A stretch of 64,000 nt of DNA from Nocardioides sambongensis (lineage in GTDB: Bacteria; Actinomycetota; Actinomycetes; Propionibacteriales; Nocardioidaceae). The stretch covers positions 1,639,001 to 1,703,000 of the forward strand of contig NZ_CP041091.1 in NCBI RefSeq assembly GCF_006494815.1. Direction: 5' to 3'. Shown in pieces: positions 24,894 to 34,123 of the stretch. The notes beneath the pieces were generated by a model, which did not search any database, was not told the origin of the DNA, and worked only from the letters and a program-made list of their open reading frames with translations. The first letter of the stretch is position 1; every line of letters starts with the position of its first letter. Made by a program: the position numbers and the translations under genes.

Positions 24894-27800
24894 CTATGGA
24901 ACCGGAATGGCTCGAGACTCCATCGACGGCGACGCAGCGGGGCGCTCGAACGCCGACCCAGCCCGACGGAGGGCGGCCAACACACGCTGACGATCCGCCC
25001 GTTGGGCGTCATTTTTGGTGCTGCCGCCCACCGGCGGATCAGCGATGATCTTGTAGCGGTCCCGGTATGCCGCGACCGTCGACACCGCATTGAGCCAGGC
25101 TTCGTCAGGACCCGGGCCACGCGGACGAGATCCGAGCCGCCGCGTCCACGCCTCATTGCTGGAGACTGCGTCGTTGGCGAGGGCGCGAGCACGCGACTCG
25201 ATCAGCTCCTTCCGTTCGTCGATCGCCTCCCGGTCCTCAGCTGACATCGGGCCGAGCGGCTCGGGGATCAGGCCGGCGATCAGTCGTGGACGGAGCCGGC
25301 AGCCGCGCGGCGGAGTCGCTGCAAGCTTGTCGACTCGGTAGCGGAGCACCGCGGCGATGTCGTCGGCGTCCTCGAGACCGTGCCGCCCGACGACTCGAGG
25401 CAGAAGACGCTCAAGGTCGTGGTGGTATGCCTCGGCGCGACGAAGTGCCGCAGCGAGGGGGCCGAAGGCTGTCGACTCGACGACCGCGGCGTGCTGCCCG
25501 GCGGTCAGCCCGGAGCGGCTGAGCAGGTCGGCGAAGCGGTCGTGCTGAGCTTCGGCGGCAATCGTCTCGAGTTCGGCCGCGAGACGGTCGATGCCCCCGT
25601 GGAGCTCGTACTCGGCCTCGATCGTTTGGGTGGCCGACAGGTCGGCGCCACTGTGCTGCAGGACGCCATACAGAACCGTCCTGGCAGTGACGTCATCCGC
25701 CCCGGGGGTGGAGTGGCTGTCGTCGGGCTGATCGAGGGCGACGTACGCGATGTTGGACTCGCGGCCGCGGGTCATCGAGACGTAGAGGTTCTCGCGGGTC
25801 GTGGATGCGGTCACGACGACGTGCGCGGTGTCGACGGTGACGCCCTGGGCTCTATGCGCGGTGACGGCGAACCCGAGGTCGAGGTGTTCGGCAACATACT
25901 GCGGCGGCAGGACTGTTCGCCGGCCGTCGCCTCCGAGGCGCTTGACGACGACAGAGCTGTCCCGCCGTATGTCGGTGATCAGCCACCGGTCGCCGTTCTT
26001 CACCCACCCGCCTCGCGTGGTCCGGATCCGGCGGTCGTTCTGGCGCGTGATGACGACGTCGCCGACCGAGGCTCGGCAGCCGTCGATCAGGTCGACCTCG
26101 CGGTGGTCGACCGCACCCTCCAAGAGCAGCCGCTCGGCCCGGGCGCGTTCGTTGAGCAAGCGGACGTCGCGAGCCGACTCCGTCACGAGGATGCTGGCGC
26201 GCCCGGCGGCGCAGTCGGAGCGCCAGGCGCCGTATGCGGCGTCGACCATCTCCTCAGTGAGCCCTTCGCGGATCCGCTGGTGGCGGCCGTAAGTCGAGAT
26301 GACCTGGACGTCTCCGCGGCTCAGCGCGAGTGAGGCTTCCTTCTCCCACTCGTTGGCGAACCGGTGGATCTCGTTCAACCGCGGAGCGTCCGTACGCCGA
26401 TCGACCAGGAGTGCGAAGGCTCCGCCGACATCGACGGACTGAAGCTGGTGAGGGTCACCGACCAGCAGGACCTTGGCGCCCGCGCCAGCGGCGATTCCCG
26501 TGAGCCGATCGATCGTCACCGTGTCAGCCAGAGTCGCCTCGTCGACGATCACCAGCTGACCGCGGCGCAGTTCGGTTCGGCCGTGGTCGTACTCGTGAAG
26601 CCACTTCGAGGTGTTCTCGCAGGCGACGCCGAGGTCATCGGCCAGCGCCTGGGCTGCGGCGGCAGACGGCGCCAGGCCGACCACACTCCCCCGCCCGTGC
26701 TCGCTGACCCAGGCCGCGCGGAGCGCCCTCATCGTGGTGGTCTTCCCAGCCCCAGCGGGCCCGACCAACACGTCCACTTGGCGCCCTGAGCGACAGATGC
26801 TCTCAGCCGCACGCCGCTGCTCGTCAGTCAGCGGGACCGTGCCACCACCACCTGCTCGCCCCGCGGCCCTGGCTGCCACCGTTGGCGCAGTCACCTTCTC
26901 GGCGCGTGCCAACAATCGCGCCTCGGCCTCAAGCGCTGCGGTCGAGGAGTACTTCTCGCCATGCCGGGGTCGGAACCGGCTCGTGCCGTCCTCGCGCTGG
27001 AGCCTTGTCGGGGTGCTCGCGAGCTCCGGCGGCGTGAGGACTACTGAGCGTGCCTGGGCCGCGTCCACGATGAGGCCGGCGACGGCCTCGCGGTCGGTGG
27101 TGGTGGCGAACCGTAGGTCCATGGTCTGCTTCGCCGCCTCGGCCACCAGATTCCAATGCGTCCACACCGCCCGCTTCACCGACACCGCCGCGACCACGTC
27201 ATCGGCGATCGTCTGGATCGCGGTCGGTGGGACGTCGTCCACCGTCAACGCATCGGGGTCGCGCCCGACCAGGGTCTGTGCCCACCTCGTGGGGTCGGTG
27301 CCCAACCGTTCGGCAGCCCGCTGACGCCACTCGGTGGTCAGGTCGGCGAGCGACCGGACCTCCTTCGCCGGACGCGTAGCCAGCGTGGCTTGCGCCCGCA
27401 ACTCCACAATGGTTTTGGCTGAGGGTCGGCGTCCGTGGCGGGTGAGGTAGTCGGCGATGAGCTCGTCCTTTTTCACCTCGATCTCGCGCGTTCGGCTGGA
27501 GAACTCCGTGATCAGGTCATCGGTCACGCCGGTGATCTCCCACCGCGGGTTCCGATCCGGCCCCCTCTGCCGCAACTCCCACTCGATGCCGAGGTCGCGC
27601 GACAGCCGGTCCGCGAGCAGCGCGTCATATAGCGCCGACAACCCGGTGCGCGAGGCGAACACCGGACGGCCGTCCAGGCTGCGCCACCGACCATCCATCA
27701 CGGTGCGGACCTTGTTCGCGACCACCACGTGCGTGTGGAGCTGCGGGTCCCCGGCGCGGGAGTCGAAATGGTCATACGCCACCGCCGCCACCCCGACCAC

Positions 27801-28409
27801 GTCGACCTGGGCCACCGCACCATCGGAATCGGAGAAACCAGCACGGGTGGCGGCGACCTCACGCTCGAACACCCCGATCACATCCGCCACCGCGCCGTGG
27901 TGCGCGGCCACGATCCGCTCCTGCATCGCGGCGTCGGCCAGACCCCACAACACCGACACCGACTTCGGCACACTGAACGTCAGGTCAAACCCCGCCACCG
28001 CGTGCCGCATCCCTGTGGCGGTTTCCTCGGCCTCGATCCGGGCGGTCTCGGCTGCGCAGTCGTCTGCGGTCATGTCGGGGGTGAGGGCCGCGATCCGCGT
28101 GTCGATGCGGTCCGCGAGCCTCTTGTAGGCGGGATAGGCCCGGCCCAGTTGGTCGCCGGTGATCGGGTCCCGGCCCATCCCGATCAGCAGGGCGAGCTGT
28201 TCCTCCGTGACGCGCATCCCGGACTCGATCTGACCGTCCCCGAACAAACCGACACCCGACCCCATCCACCGGCCAGGTGGGGTACCGACTTCGGCGTAGT
28301 AGCGGGTGAGCGGCGTCGACAGCGCACGCTGCCCGTCGCCCGCGGCGACGCTGCGCAGCAGATACCGGTATCCACTGCCTGCGGACATCCGGCGCATCGA
28401 CACGGTCAT
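24894..28409 (-). CDS. MobF family conjugative relaxase-helicase (TraA/TrwC-like)
   Basis: A 1171-residue protein from ATG 28409 (MTVSMRRMSAGSGYRYLLRS). The TrwC relaxase domain is N-terminal: paired tyrosines in LTRYYAEVGTPPGRWMGSG for strand cleavage, and the three-His metal site in HFDSRAGDPQLHTHVVVANK. A RecD-like superfamily 1 helicase follows: VGPAGAGKTTTMRALR near residue 548, VIVDEATLAD, LLVGDPHQLQSVDVGG, FAVTAHRAQGVTVDTAH and YVSMTRGRESN. It nicks one strand at oriT and unwinds DNA during conjugation. It faces away from the transfer operons; the intergenic region upstream has inverted repeats that may be oriT. Confidence 0.95.
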   Translation of the reverse strand: MTVSMRRMSAGSGYRYLLRSVAAGDGQRALSTPLTRYYAEVGTPPGRWMGSGVGLFGDGQIESGMRVTEEQLALLIGMGRDPITGDQLGRAYPAYKRLADRIDTRIAALTPDMTADDCAAETARIEAEETATGMRHAVAGFDLTFSVPKSVSVLWGLADAAMQERIVAAHHGAVADVIGVFEREVAATRAGFSDSDGAVAQVDVVGVAAVAYDHFDSRAGDPQLHTHVVVANKVRTVMDGRWRSLDGRPVFASRTGLSALYDALLADRLSRDLGIEWELRQRGPDRNPRWEITGVTDDLITEFSSRTREIEVKKDELIADYLTRHGRRPSAKTIVELRAQATLATRPAKEVRSLADLTTEWRQRAAERLGTDPTRWAQTLVGRDPDALTVDDVPPTAIQTIADDVVAAVSVKRAVWTHWNLVAEAAKQTMDLRFATTTDREAVAGLIVDAAQARSVVLTPPELASTPTRLQREDGTSRFRPRHGEKYSSTAALEAEARLLARAEKVTAPTVAARAAGRAGGGGTVPLTDEQRRAAESICRSGRQVDVLVGPAGAGKTTTMRALRAAWVSEHGRGSVVGLAPSAAAAQALADDLGVACENTSKWLHEYDHGRTELRRGQLVIVDEATLADTVTIDRLTGIAAGAGAKVLLVGDPHQLQSVDVGGAFALLVDRRTDAPRLNEIHRFANEWEKEASLALSRGDVQVISTYGRHQRIREGLTEEMVDAAYGAWRSDCAAGRASILVTESARDVRLLNERARAERLLLEGAVDHREVDLIDGCRASVGDVVITRQNDRRIRTTRGGWVKNGDRWLITDIRRDSSVVVKRLGGDGRRTVLPPQYVAEHLDLGFAVTAHRAQGVTVDTAHVVVTASTTRENLYVSMTRGRESNIAYVALDQPDDSHSTPGADDVTARTVLYGVLQHSGADLSATQTIEAEYELHGGIDRLAAELETIAAEAQHDRFADLLSRSGLTAGQHAAVVESTAFGPLAAALRRAEAYHHDLERLLPRVVGRHGLEDADDIAAVLRYRVDKLAATPPRGCRLRPRLIAGLIPEPLGPMSAEDREAIDERKELIESRARALANDAVSSNEAWTRRLGSRPRGPGPDEAWLNAVSTVAAYRDRYKIIADPPVGGSTKNDAQRADRQRVLAALRRAGSAFERPAASPSMESRAIPVP

Positions 28410-28708
28410 TGCCGTTTCCGTTCCACAGGGCTCAGGTGTGCGCCGTTCTCCACAGACCCCTCGATCTGCACCCCGTGTGAGCGCCGAGGGGAGGTAGGCA
28501 GAGGCATACGCAGGTGGTCGGAACCTGGCCTGGGGACGGCTGCGTACCTGGGTTGTCGGAAGGACGGTGATGTGTCGTGGCTGTGGAGAGGACGTTGCGG
28601 AAGTTGGTGATCGGTGACTCAATAGGCAGGTACGGCGCTCGGGGGCTGTTCTCGATCGTCGTTCGCGTCCCAACCTGGCCAGCCCGGTCGGAGAGGGAAG
28701 ACTCGGGC
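28410..28708. other. Intergenic region with nested inverted repeats, candidate oriT
   Basis: This 299-bp stretch separates the relaxase and lipoprotein genes, which diverge. It contains CCCCTCG/CGAGGGG (28457-28463, 28485-28491) and, just after, TACGCAG/CTGCGTA (28507-28513, 28540-28546) enclosing CAGGT/ACCTG (28511-28515, 28523-28527). MobF oriT sites usually lie beside the relaxase gene and have such repeats. No nic site consensus was recognised. Divergent promoters must also be here. Confidence 0.4.
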
Positions 28709-29335
28709 ATGACGAACGTACGACGACTGCTGATCTCGGCGACTGCAGCACTCCTGCTGGCCGCAGGCACCGGGTGCGCCGACGAGGGCGCGGCGGGCGA
28801 TCCTGAGCCCTCAGCCGAGAGTTCGTCGACTGCAACGTCGAGCCCCGATGCCACGGAGTCGGCGACCAGCCCGACGGAGAGCGCGGCCGCGCAGGGGGAG
28901 CGTCTCGTCCGGGACTACTACGCCGTCCGGGACGAGTTGCGGCAGGACTCCGACGTACCGCTGTCGGAGCTCAAGACGGTGGCGACGAGCGGCGAACTCA
29001 CGGCCCAGACCAAGTTCATCGAAGCCGAAAGAGAACAGGGACAGCACCAGGAGGGCGAGATCGCGCTCGCTGAGTTGGAGATCGAGTCGGTCAACCTCGA
29101 CAACTCCGACCCCAAGGCAGGCAAGGTGCCGACCGTCCTGGTCAACGTCTGCTGGGACGTTCGAGACGCCGACGTGCTCGACCGTTCTGGCCAGTCCGTC
29201 ATCAGCCCGGATCGTCCCGACGCCGGCTGGACCCAGTACACGGTGGCGAACTACCGGTGGAAGAAGGACCCCGAACACGGGTGGCGTGTCGCCACCAGCC
29301 GTGACCTGGAGAAGGCGCCGTGCGACCTCTCGTGA
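28709..29335 (+). CDS. Secreted lipoprotein, hypothetical
   Basis: A 208-residue protein from ATG 28709 with AGGGAAG upstream. A short signal peptide ends in a lipobox (LLLAAGTGC), so it should be anchored to the membrane outer face. A Ser/Thr/Ala-rich linker (residues about 28-60) follows, then a domain with VPTVLVNVCWDVRDADVLD resembling NTF2-like accessory proteins. It opens the Tad-like operon and overlaps the next gene by 16 bp. Confidence 0.8.
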   Translation: MTNVRRLLISATAALLLAAGTGCADEGAAGDPEPSAESSSTATSSPDATESATSPTESAAAQGERLVRDYYAVRDELRQDSDVPLSELKTVATSGELTAQTKFIEAEREQGQHQEGEIALAELEIESVNLDNSDPKAGKVPTVLVNVCWDVRDADVLDRSGQSVISPDRPDAGWTQYTVANYRWKKDPEHGWRVATSRDLEKAPCDLS

Positions 29336-30279
29336 CGCTGATCCTCGGTCTGGTCCTGATCGGCGCCAGCGTCGCCGGGAGCGCGCCGACAGCGAGCGCC
29401 GACACGACGTGCCAGGTCACCGACCCTCTGACCGGGAAGTGTGTGGTGTGGGTCCAGGTCCCAGCACCGGGCGGCAGCGGTGGAGACAGTCCGGTCGGCG
29501 ACCTGCCGGACGACACGGGTTCCGGCGTCTCCTGCTATTGGGATCCCCGTAAGCAGGGCGTCGACCGGCCACCGGCCGGTCCGGTGCCGTGCACCTCGGC
29601 TGAGGGTTACTGGTCCAACGCCTACAACTGCTACGTCGAGCTCGCGAAGCCGCAACCGCCGGCGGGCGATCCGGCGTGGGAGGGTCACGAGCCGGGCGAT
29701 GGTGCGGTCTACCACTGCTATCAGCCGCAGACCGGCATCCTGCTCTGGTTCTGGGCGCAGGACGCTCCGCCTGGAGCCGCAGCCGGGCCATCCCCGCGCG
29801 AGGTCGCGCAGATCGCGATCGACTCGATGAACCTTGAGGCGATCGACATCGGCATCGCACCCGAGCCCGGACCGGACAGCGTCGGACTCGTGGGCATGCC
29901 GGTGTGGATGTGGGCTGATCATCCCGACGAGCAGACCTTTGGCCCCAACACGGCGTCGGCGAGTGCAGGCGGCATCACGGTCACGGCAACGGCCAAGGTC
30001 GAGCAGGTCACCTGGTCGATGGGTGATGGCACCAAGGTCATCTGCGCTACGGCCGGGACGCCGTACGCGCCGAGGTTCGGCGCCCAGGACTCTCCCGATT
30101 GCGGGCACACGTATGCGCTCTCGAGCGCGCACAACCAAGGCGGTACCTACACCGTCACAGCGACCTCGGACTGGGTGGTCACCTGGTCCGGGGCGGGACA
30201 GACCGGCACGATCCGACTCGACGGGCTGGTCCGCTCGGTCGAGATCGCCGTCGGAGAAGCGCAGGTGCTCGGCCGATAG
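29320..30279 (+). CDS. Secreted protein of the Tad/conjugation locus, hypothetical
   Basis: A 319-residue protein from GTG 29320. A signal peptide (LVTLILGLVLIGASVAGSAP) is followed by a Cys-containing exported region and a C-terminal beta-rich part that recalls PKD-like folds (VTWSMGDGTKVIC; GTYTVTATSDWVVTWSG). Such proteins are found upstream of SAF/Tad genes in actinobacterial plasmids and islands. Its role may be in pilus or surface assembly; that is inferred from position only. Confidence 0.75.
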   Translation: MRPLVTLILGLVLIGASVAGSAPTASADTTCQVTDPLTGKCVVWVQVPAPGGSGGDSPVGDLPDDTGSGVSCYWDPRKQGVDRPPAGPVPCTSAEGYWSNAYNCYVELAKPQPPAGDPAWEGHEPGDGAVYHCYQPQTGILLWFWAQDAPPGAAAGPSPREVAQIAIDSMNLEAIDIGIAPEPGPDSVGLVGMPVWMWADHPDEQTFGPNTASASAGGITVTATAKVEQVTWSMGDGTKVICATAGTPYAPRFGAQDSPDCGHTYALSSAHNQGGTYTVTATSDWVVTWSGAGQTGTIRLDGLVRSVEIAVGEAQVLGR

Positions 30280-30307
30280 CGAGCACCACGGCGTGAGAGC
30301 GGCAGAG

Positions 30308-30982
30308 ATGACGTACACACCCACGCGAGACGACAGGGCAACCGACCACGAGCCGAACCCCGCCGCCCGCCCGCTCCTGCCGCCACCCAAGCTGCGGCGC
30401 CGGCCTGCGCTCGTCGCGGCCGCGGTCCTCGCCATCTGCCTTGGCGCCTTGTTGGGAGCGTGGGCATGGACGACGACCACGAGCACCCAAGAGGTCCTGG
30501 CGGCGCGCGGCACGATCCCGCGCGGTGCGGTGATTTCGGCCGACGACCTTCAGCGCGTACGCGTGAACGCCGACCCTGCACTGACACCTGTCGCGGCGAG
30601 TGCCATCGATGAGGTCGTCGGCCAGCGCGCGGCGCTCGACATCGCCTCCGGCAGCCTGTTGACCTCGGACTCGACGGCCACTGACGTCCTGCCCTCTGAG
30701 GGCATGTCCGTGGTCGGAGTCGCGCTCACCGCGGCGCAGGTCCCCGGGGTGCAGCTCCAGAGCGGTGACCGTGTGCGGATCGTGGTCACCCCCGCCGGTG
30801 GCGAAGGTCCGCCGTCGGGTGCGCCCCAGACCAACGAGGCCGACGTGGTGGGAACCCATGTAGACGACCTCACCGGTGCGTTGGTGGTCGATCTGCTCGT
30901 GCCCCATGCGGACGCCGCTGTCCTGGCGGCACGCGTGGCGACCGGGAACGTCGCGTTGGTGCTCGATTCGGGTGCTGAGTGA
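30308..30982 (+). CDS. SAF domain protein, CpaB/RcpC-like pilus assembly
   Basis: A 224-residue protein from ATG 30308 (AGAG upstream). One N-terminal membrane segment (ALVAAAVLAICLGALLGAWAW) is followed by a SAF domain: VLAARGTIPRGAVISADDLQ, then GQRAALDIASGSLLTSD. CpaB/RcpC proteins with this layout help assemble Tad pili on the outer face of the membrane. It overlaps the next gene by one base (TGATG), so they are translationally coupled. Confidence 0.85.
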   Translation: MTYTPTRDDRATDHEPNPAARPLLPPPKLRRRPALVAAAVLAICLGALLGAWAWTTTTSTQEVLAARGTIPRGAVISADDLQRVRVNADPALTPVAASAIDEVVGQRAALDIASGSLLTSDSTATDVLPSEGMSVVGVALTAAQVPGVQLQSGDRVRIVVTPAGGEGPPSGAPQTNEADVVGTHVDDLTGALVVDLLVPHADAAVLAARVATGNVALVLDSGAE

Positions 30983-31755
30983 TGGCCGTCATCGCGCTCA
31001 CCTCCGCTTCCGCTTCCCCGGGCGTCACCACGACGGCAGTCGGTCTGGCTCTGCTGTGGCCGCGGCCCGTGGTGCTGGTCGACGCCGACCCGACGGGCGC
31101 AGCCGGGGTGTTGGCCGGGTACCTTCGCGGCACCCTCGACACGCCCCGCGGTCTGATCGAGGTCGCCCTCTCCCCCGCCGACACGCGCGAAGCGCTACGC
31201 GAGGTGGTCGTGCCCTGGCCCGGTACGACGGTCTCGTTCGTCGCCGGACCGCGCTCCACTACCCAGGCGCCGGCACTGCGGGATCTGTGGGAACCACTCG
31301 CGGACGTGCTCGCTGAGTTCGACGAACAGGGCCAGGACGTCATCATCGATGCCGGCCGACTGGGCCTGCTCGGCTCTCCCCTCCCCCTGTTGGGCCGTGC
31401 CGATGTCACCGCGCTGCTCACGCGCACCACGCTGCCTGCGCTGGCGGCCGCACGCTCCCACGTCGACGCCGTACGACGGGACCGGGCGTGGTCGAACCCG
31501 GCGGTGGTCCTGGTCGGGGAAGGCGAGCCCTACCGCACACCCGACGTCAGCCGAGCCCTTGAGCTGCCGGTGATCGCCACCATCGCCGACGCCCCCGACC
31601 ACGCCTCGGTGTTCTCGCGCGGCGTCGCGCCGGGCCGCGGGTTCGACACCGGCCCGCTCCTGCGATCGCTGCAGGCGACGATCGCGGGACTGCGGGCACA
31701 GGTCGGCCGCAGCCGTCTCGCACTGACCGCATTGACGGCGGAGGCGGCGCGATGA
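30982..31755 (+). CDS. TadZ/CpaE-like MinD-family protein with degenerate P-loop
   Basis: A 257-residue ParA/MinD-fold protein from ATG 30982. The N-terminal ALTSASASPGVTTTAVGLAL stands where KGGxGKTT is expected, so both signature lysines are missing; VVLVDADPTG (switch/Walker B-like) is kept. Atypical TadZ/CpaE proteins localise Tad pilus machines without strong ATPase activity. It overlaps TadA by 4 bp, supporting a function in the same apparatus. Confidence 0.82.
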   Translation: MAVIALTSASASPGVTTTAVGLALLWPRPVVLVDADPTGAAGVLAGYLRGTLDTPRGLIEVALSPADTREALREVVVPWPGTTVSFVAGPRSTTQAPALRDLWEPLADVLAEFDEQGQDVIIDAGRLGLLGSPLPLLGRADVTALLTRTTLPALAAARSHVDAVRRDRAWSNPAVVLVGEGEPYRTPDVSRALELPVIATIADAPDHASVFSRGVAPGRGFDTGPLLRSLQATIAGLRAQVGRSRLALTALTAEAAR

Positions 31756-33263
31756 GGCTCGAGCAAGGTACGTGGGTCGACAGTGAGAAGTGGGGCGAGC
31801 CCACCGACCTTCGCCAGCTGCCGCTGTTCGCCAGAGAGGACCCTCGCCAACAGCCACCCGCAACCCCGAGAACTCTCGCGGAGGACCCGCGGGTCGAGTC
31901 CGCGACGACTGACGATGCGTTGGATTGGACGCTGGTCGCCGCCCTCCGAGCGCAGGCTTCGGAGCAGCTCAGCCAGGCCGTCGCCGCTGACCACGGCCGC
32001 CTCGACCGCACCGCCCAGCAAGAACTCGGCCGCTCGATCGTGCTGGACCTGGTCGAGACCGCGATGGCGGACTCGGTCAACGACGGGCACGGCACCTGGT
32101 CGGTCGCCGACCAGCAACGGCTGGCACGCGCGGTGTTCGATGCATTGTTCCGGCTCGGCCGACTCCAACCGCTGGTCGATGACGACCGTGTCGAGAACAT
32201 CATCATCGCCGGGCACGACAAGGTGCGTCTCGAGCTCGTCGACGGCTCGGTGATCCCGGGTCCACCGGTGGCGGAGTCGGACGAGGAGCTCATCGACTTC
32301 CTCATCTTCCTCGCCTCGCGCAGTGAGGTGAACGCCCGTGGGTTCTCCGAGTCCCAGCCACGCCTTCATCTCCGGCTCGACGGCGGTGCCCGCCTCGCGG
32401 CCGCCGCCTGGGTGACGCCGCGGCCCTCGGTCGTCATCCGTCGACACCGGCTGATGCAGGTGAGCCTGGAGGACCTCGTACGACGCGACCTCCTCACCCC
32501 CGTCGCAGCCTCGTTCCTCCGAGCAGCCGTTCGCGCACGTCGCTCCATCGTCGTCTCCGGAAGCCAGGGAGCCGGGAAGACCACGCTGGTGCGAGCACTG
32601 TGCGCGGAGATCGACAGCCACGAAGCGCTCGGCACCTTCGAGACCGAGTACGAGCTGCACCTCGACCAGCTCGGCCACCACGAGATCATCCACGCCTGGG
32701 AGGCGCGCCCCGGCACCGGTGAACGAGGACCCGACGGACGCCAGGCCGGGGAGTTCACCCTCGACGAAGCCCTGGTCGACTCCTTCCGCTTCAACCTGTC
32801 GCGCCAGATCGTCGGCGAGGTCCGTGGCAAGGAGATCTGGGCCATGATCAAGGCGATGGAGTCCGGCACCGGCTCGATCTCCACCACCCACGCATCCGAC
32901 GCCATCGCCGCCGTCCGCAAGCTCGTCACCTGCGCCATGGAGGCAGGCCCCCACGTCACCCACGGGCTCGCCACCAGCAAACTCGCTGCCACGGTCGACC
33001 TCATCGTCCACCTCGAGATGAGCACCACGCGCGAGGACAACGCATCCCAACGCCGGCGCCGAGTCTCCGAGATCGTCGCCCTCGAACCCGGCGAGCAGGA
33101 GACCGGGTTCGCCACTACCCACGTCTTCCGAGCCCTCGACGACGGTCCCGCGACACCCGGTGTGCTCCCCGACTCCTATCGCCAGCTCGCACGCCACGGT
33201 TTCGACCTCTCCGGCTACCTGACCGGACGGGGCGGAGAGGCCGGACAGGAGCGTGCGTCGTGA
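31752..33263 (+). CDS. tadA: TadA/CpaF family secretion ATPase
   Basis: A 503-residue VirB11/GspE-like hexameric ATPase. It has GSQGAGKTTLVRAL (Walker A, residues about 270-283), acidic FETEYELHL (Asp box position), QIVGEVRGKEIW (Walker B, about 352-363) and STTHASD (His box, about 378). The N-terminal 130 residues are variable as in other TadA proteins. It powers pilin assembly from the cytoplasmic face of the TadB/TadC platform. It overlaps both neighbours by 4 bp. Confidence 0.93.
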   Translation: MRLEQGTWVDSEKWGEPTDLRQLPLFAREDPRQQPPATPRTLAEDPRVESATTDDALDWTLVAALRAQASEQLSQAVAADHGRLDRTAQQELGRSIVLDLVETAMADSVNDGHGTWSVADQQRLARAVFDALFRLGRLQPLVDDDRVENIIIAGHDKVRLELVDGSVIPGPPVAESDEELIDFLIFLASRSEVNARGFSESQPRLHLRLDGGARLAAAAWVTPRPSVVIRRHRLMQVSLEDLVRRDLLTPVAASFLRAAVRARRSIVVSGSQGAGKTTLVRALCAEIDSHEALGTFETEYELHLDQLGHHEIIHAWEARPGTGERGPDGRQAGEFTLDEALVDSFRFNLSRQIVGEVRGKEIWAMIKAMESGTGSISTTHASDAIAAVRKLVTCAMEAGPHVTHGLATSKLAATVDLIVHLEMSTTREDNASQRRRRVSEIVALEPGEQETGFATTHVFRALDDGPATPGVLPDSYRQLARHGFDLSGYLTGRGGEAGQERAS

Positions 33264-34123
33264 TCCCGCTCATCCCGGCACTCGCGGGAGCACTCCTCGT
33301 CGCAGGACTGCTCGGTCTGGTCGCGGGTCTACGCCGCACACCCGTCGACGAAGGCACCCCACGACGCTCGACCCCGCGACGTGCGAGTTGGCGGTCCATG
33401 TCGCGTCGTACCCGCTTGATGCTGATCGGTGGCGTCGCCGGCGGCGTCCTCGCCTGGACCATCACCGGCATCCCCCTCGCGGTGGTCCTCGGCCCGATCG
33501 CCGCCGTCGGGATACCCGCGCTCCTCGCGCCGCCCAACGGCGCAGCCCGCATCGAACGGCTCGAAGCGATGGAGGAGTGGACACGTGCACTCTCCGGCGT
33601 GCTCACCGTCGGCGTCGGACTCGAACAAGCACTCATCGCCACCCTGCGCTCCTGCCCAGCACCCATCGCCACCGAGGTGACCACCCTCGTCGCGCGGATT
33701 CGGGCGCGCTGGTCGACCGAGGACGCGCTCCGCGCCTTCGCCGACGACCTCGACGACGCCACCGGCGATCTGATCGCCGCGAACCTGATCCTCGGCGCGC
33801 GGCGGCGCGGGTCCGGCCTCTCCAGCGTGCTGGAAGGGCTCGCCGAGTCGGTCTCGGCCGATGTGCGGGCACGCCGTCAGATCGAGGCCGACTGGGCCAA
33901 GCCACGAGCCACCGCACGGTGGGTGACGCTGATCAGCGCCTCGGTACTGGTGGTGCTCGCACTGTCCGGGTCCTACGTGGACCCCTACCGCGACCCGCTC
34001 GGACAGATCGTCCTGGTCCTTCTCCTGACCATGTACGTCGCCACGCTCGTCTGGATGCGCCGAATGGCAGCTGGGCGTCCTCTCCCCCGCTTCCTCCGCA
34101 CTGCCGCTGAGGCAACGCCATGA
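33260..34123 (+). CDS. tadB: TadB-like inner membrane platform protein (T2SS F family)
   Basis: A 287-residue membrane protein with N-terminal segments (IPALAGALLVAGLLGLVAGL; LMLIGGVAGGVLAWTITG), a cytoplasmic GspF-type helical domain (AMEEWTRALSGVLTVGVGLE, then NLILGARRRGSGLSSVLEGL), and C-terminal segments (WVTLISASVLVVLALSGSY; IVLVLLLTMYVATLVWM). It forms the Tad platform with TadC. The gene lies between tadA and tadC with 4-bp overlaps. Confidence 0.9.
   Translation: MIPLIPALAGALLVAGLLGLVAGLRRTPVDEGTPRRSTPRRASWRSMSRRTRLMLIGGVAGGVLAWTITGIPLAVVLGPIAAVGIPALLAPPNGAARIERLEAMEEWTRALSGVLTVGVGLEQALIATLRSCPAPIATEVTTLVARIRARWSTEDALRAFADDLDDATGDLIAANLILGARRRGSGLSSVLEGLAESVSADVRARRQIEADWAKPRATARWVTLISASVLVVLALSGSYVDPYRDPLGQIVLVLLLTMYVATLVWMRRMAAGRPLPRFLRTAAEATP

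Noticed and set aside
28577..28708. Extended start for the lipoprotein gene at 28577
   Set aside because: The lipobox lies at the correct distance only from ATG 28709, which has its own ribosome site.
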